From: Planctomycetota bacterium
Lineage (GTDB): Bacteria; Planctomycetota; Phycisphaerae; WQYP01
Length of the DNA: 6,083 nucleotides
Direction: 5' to 3'
NCBI GenBank assembly: GCA_021828925.1
Contig: JAJZCT010000226.1
Coordinates: 1 to 6,083 of the forward strand
Part shown: one piece after another, positions 5,581 to 6,083 of the stretch
Position numbering within the stretch: the stretch's first letter is position 1
How the letters are laid out: every line of letters starts with the position of its first letter
The notes under the pieces: model-generated
Told to the model about the DNA's origin: nothing
Seen by the model: the letters and a program-made list of their open reading frames with translations, nothing else
Database searches by the model: none
Translations under genes and position numbers: made by a program

Positions 5581-6012
5581 TCAATCGTCTTCTTCATCCG
5601 CCATTTCAACCGTCGCGTTCTCATTGCCATTACGCGGCAACATTCCGCTTTCCAGCATTCGGGCATATTCGATGCAGTATTTGGCCCAGGGCTTGGCTTC
5701 CAACCGGGCTTTGCCGATTGCTTTTCCGGTCGCGACGCATACGCCAAAGGTGCCGTCCTCTATGCGGGCTATGGCTTCTTGAATTTCTTTAAGCAGTTCC
5801 CGTTCGCTTTCAATAAGTCCAAGCGTAAATTCCTGCTCAAAATTGTCGGTTCCAACATCCGCCATGTGCATGGGACTGCTGGAATGATTGTCCTGATTGC
5901 GGAAGGCTTCACTTTCCATCGAGCCGACATCACCAAGAATTTCCCGTCGCTTTTCCAGCAGCAGCGTGCGGAAATTCTCTAATTCGGTTTTGGAAAGTTT
6001 GACCGCCGGCAT
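5581..6012 (-). CDS. DksA/TraR-family RNA polymerase-binding regulator with a half zinc finger
   Basis: DksA/TraR proteins bind the RNA polymerase secondary channel and adjust initiation, often together with ppGpp. This one has 143 residues, close to DksA. An N-terminal coiled-coil arm (about 6-30 and 62-86) is joined by a tip segment MHMADVGTDNFEQEFTLGL (48-66), which resembles the DPAD-RAT-EEEF tip of DksA. D52 fits the second tip aspartate, while the first position is not aspartate. The zinc domain has the right spacing and surrounding residues (GTFGVC at 87-92, ATGKAIGKARLEAKPWAKYC at 94-113). Only C92 and C113 remain, however; the other two ligand positions are T95 and Y116. The C-terminus is acidic (ADEEDD). 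The ATG at 6012 has only a weak GGCGG upstream. The gene leads the minus-strand block that continues with lspA. The family is clear; the exact regulatory role is not. Confidence 0.9.
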   Translation of the reverse strand: MPAVKLSKTELENFRTLLLEKRREILGDVGSMESEAFRNQDNHSSSPMHMADVGTDNFEQEFTLGLIESERELLKEIQEAIARIEDGTFGVCVATGKAIGKARLEAKPWAKYCIEYARMLESGMLPRNGNENATVEMADEEDD

Positions 6013-6032
6013 TCTAGCCGCCGCGCCGCCCC

Positions 6033-6049
6033 CAACGGTTGAGCCGTTG
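6033..6049. repeat. 6-bp inverted repeat upstream of the dksA-like gene
   Basis: CAACGG (6033-6038), a 5-nt spacer, and CCGTTG (6044-6049) form a perfect inverted repeat about 20-36 bp upstream of the ATG at 6012. It could be an operator or a leader hairpin. A TATAAA (6076-6081, minus strand) near the window edge could be the -10 box, but its -35 region is outside the window. The 71-bp stretch from 6013 to the edge holds no other feature. Confidence 0.3.
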
Positions 6050-6083
6050 ATCCGATGTGCGCCGCCGCTAATCGCTTTATATG

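Noticed and set aside
1..6083. Insertion sequences, tRNA attachment sites or CRISPR repeats around the two-gene module.
   Set aside because: No transposase fragments, tRNA-like sequence, long direct repeats or regularly spaced repeats were seen on either side.

Overview
The window carries nine coding sequences or remnants, plus several short regulatory candidates. Two blocks run on the plus strand (the end of tpx, a gene remnant, then a two-gene module). They converge on a longer minus-strand block read from the right edge inward: a dksA/traR-family gene, lspA, a 50-residue membrane microprotein, a nucleotide-sugar dehydrogenase and nadB. The organism is bacterial, of moderate GC and with a cell envelope that carries lipoproteins. 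The NadB N-terminus (RYLLPFKTRRLPQ before the FAD motif), the DksA-like protein with only half of its zinc ligands, and the dksA-lspA adjacency all remind me of Planctomycetota (Phycisphaerae-like). That is an impression from memory, not a computed placement.

Positions 1-582. The 3' two thirds of tpx (thiol peroxidase) enter from the left edge with both redox cysteines. Immediately after its stop codon, in the same frame, is a stretch of about 41 codons that reads as the extreme C-terminus of a dienelactone hydrolase. The rest of that gene is absent, so this is a remnant. A good sigma70-type promoter (TTTACA, 17 bp, GATAAT) follows at 524-552.

Positions 583-1541. That promoter would drive two overlapping genes. 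The first encodes a 142-residue protein of unknown family; the second encodes a 177-residue HEPN-like helical protein whose TTG start overlaps the upstream TGA. The tight coupling, the HEPN-like partner and the self-contained promoter give the layout of a toxin-antitoxin or defence-type pair, but the first protein shows no nucleotidyltransferase signature. This is the best candidate for something undescribed here. The module ends 12 bp from the nadB stop, and a perfect 7-bp inverted repeat contains the stop codons of both convergent genes.

Positions 1554-6012, minus strand. In transcription order these are dksA-like, lspA, the microprotein, the UDP-sugar dehydrogenase and nadB. lspA has its own plausible promoter inside the gap after dksA, and its short leader can fold into two mutually exclusive hairpins. 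The microprotein gene lies between lspA and the dehydrogenase, with its stop about 20 bp upstream of the dehydrogenase start, so these three probably share a transcript. nadB follows after 122 bp with a perfect TATAAT box and a strong Shine-Dalgarno sequence, so it can be transcribed independently. Functionally the block mixes transcription control (DksA-like), lipoprotein maturation (LspA), surface polysaccharide precursor synthesis (dehydrogenase) and the first step of NAD synthesis (NadB). No RNA genes, insertion sequences or CRISPR arrays were seen.
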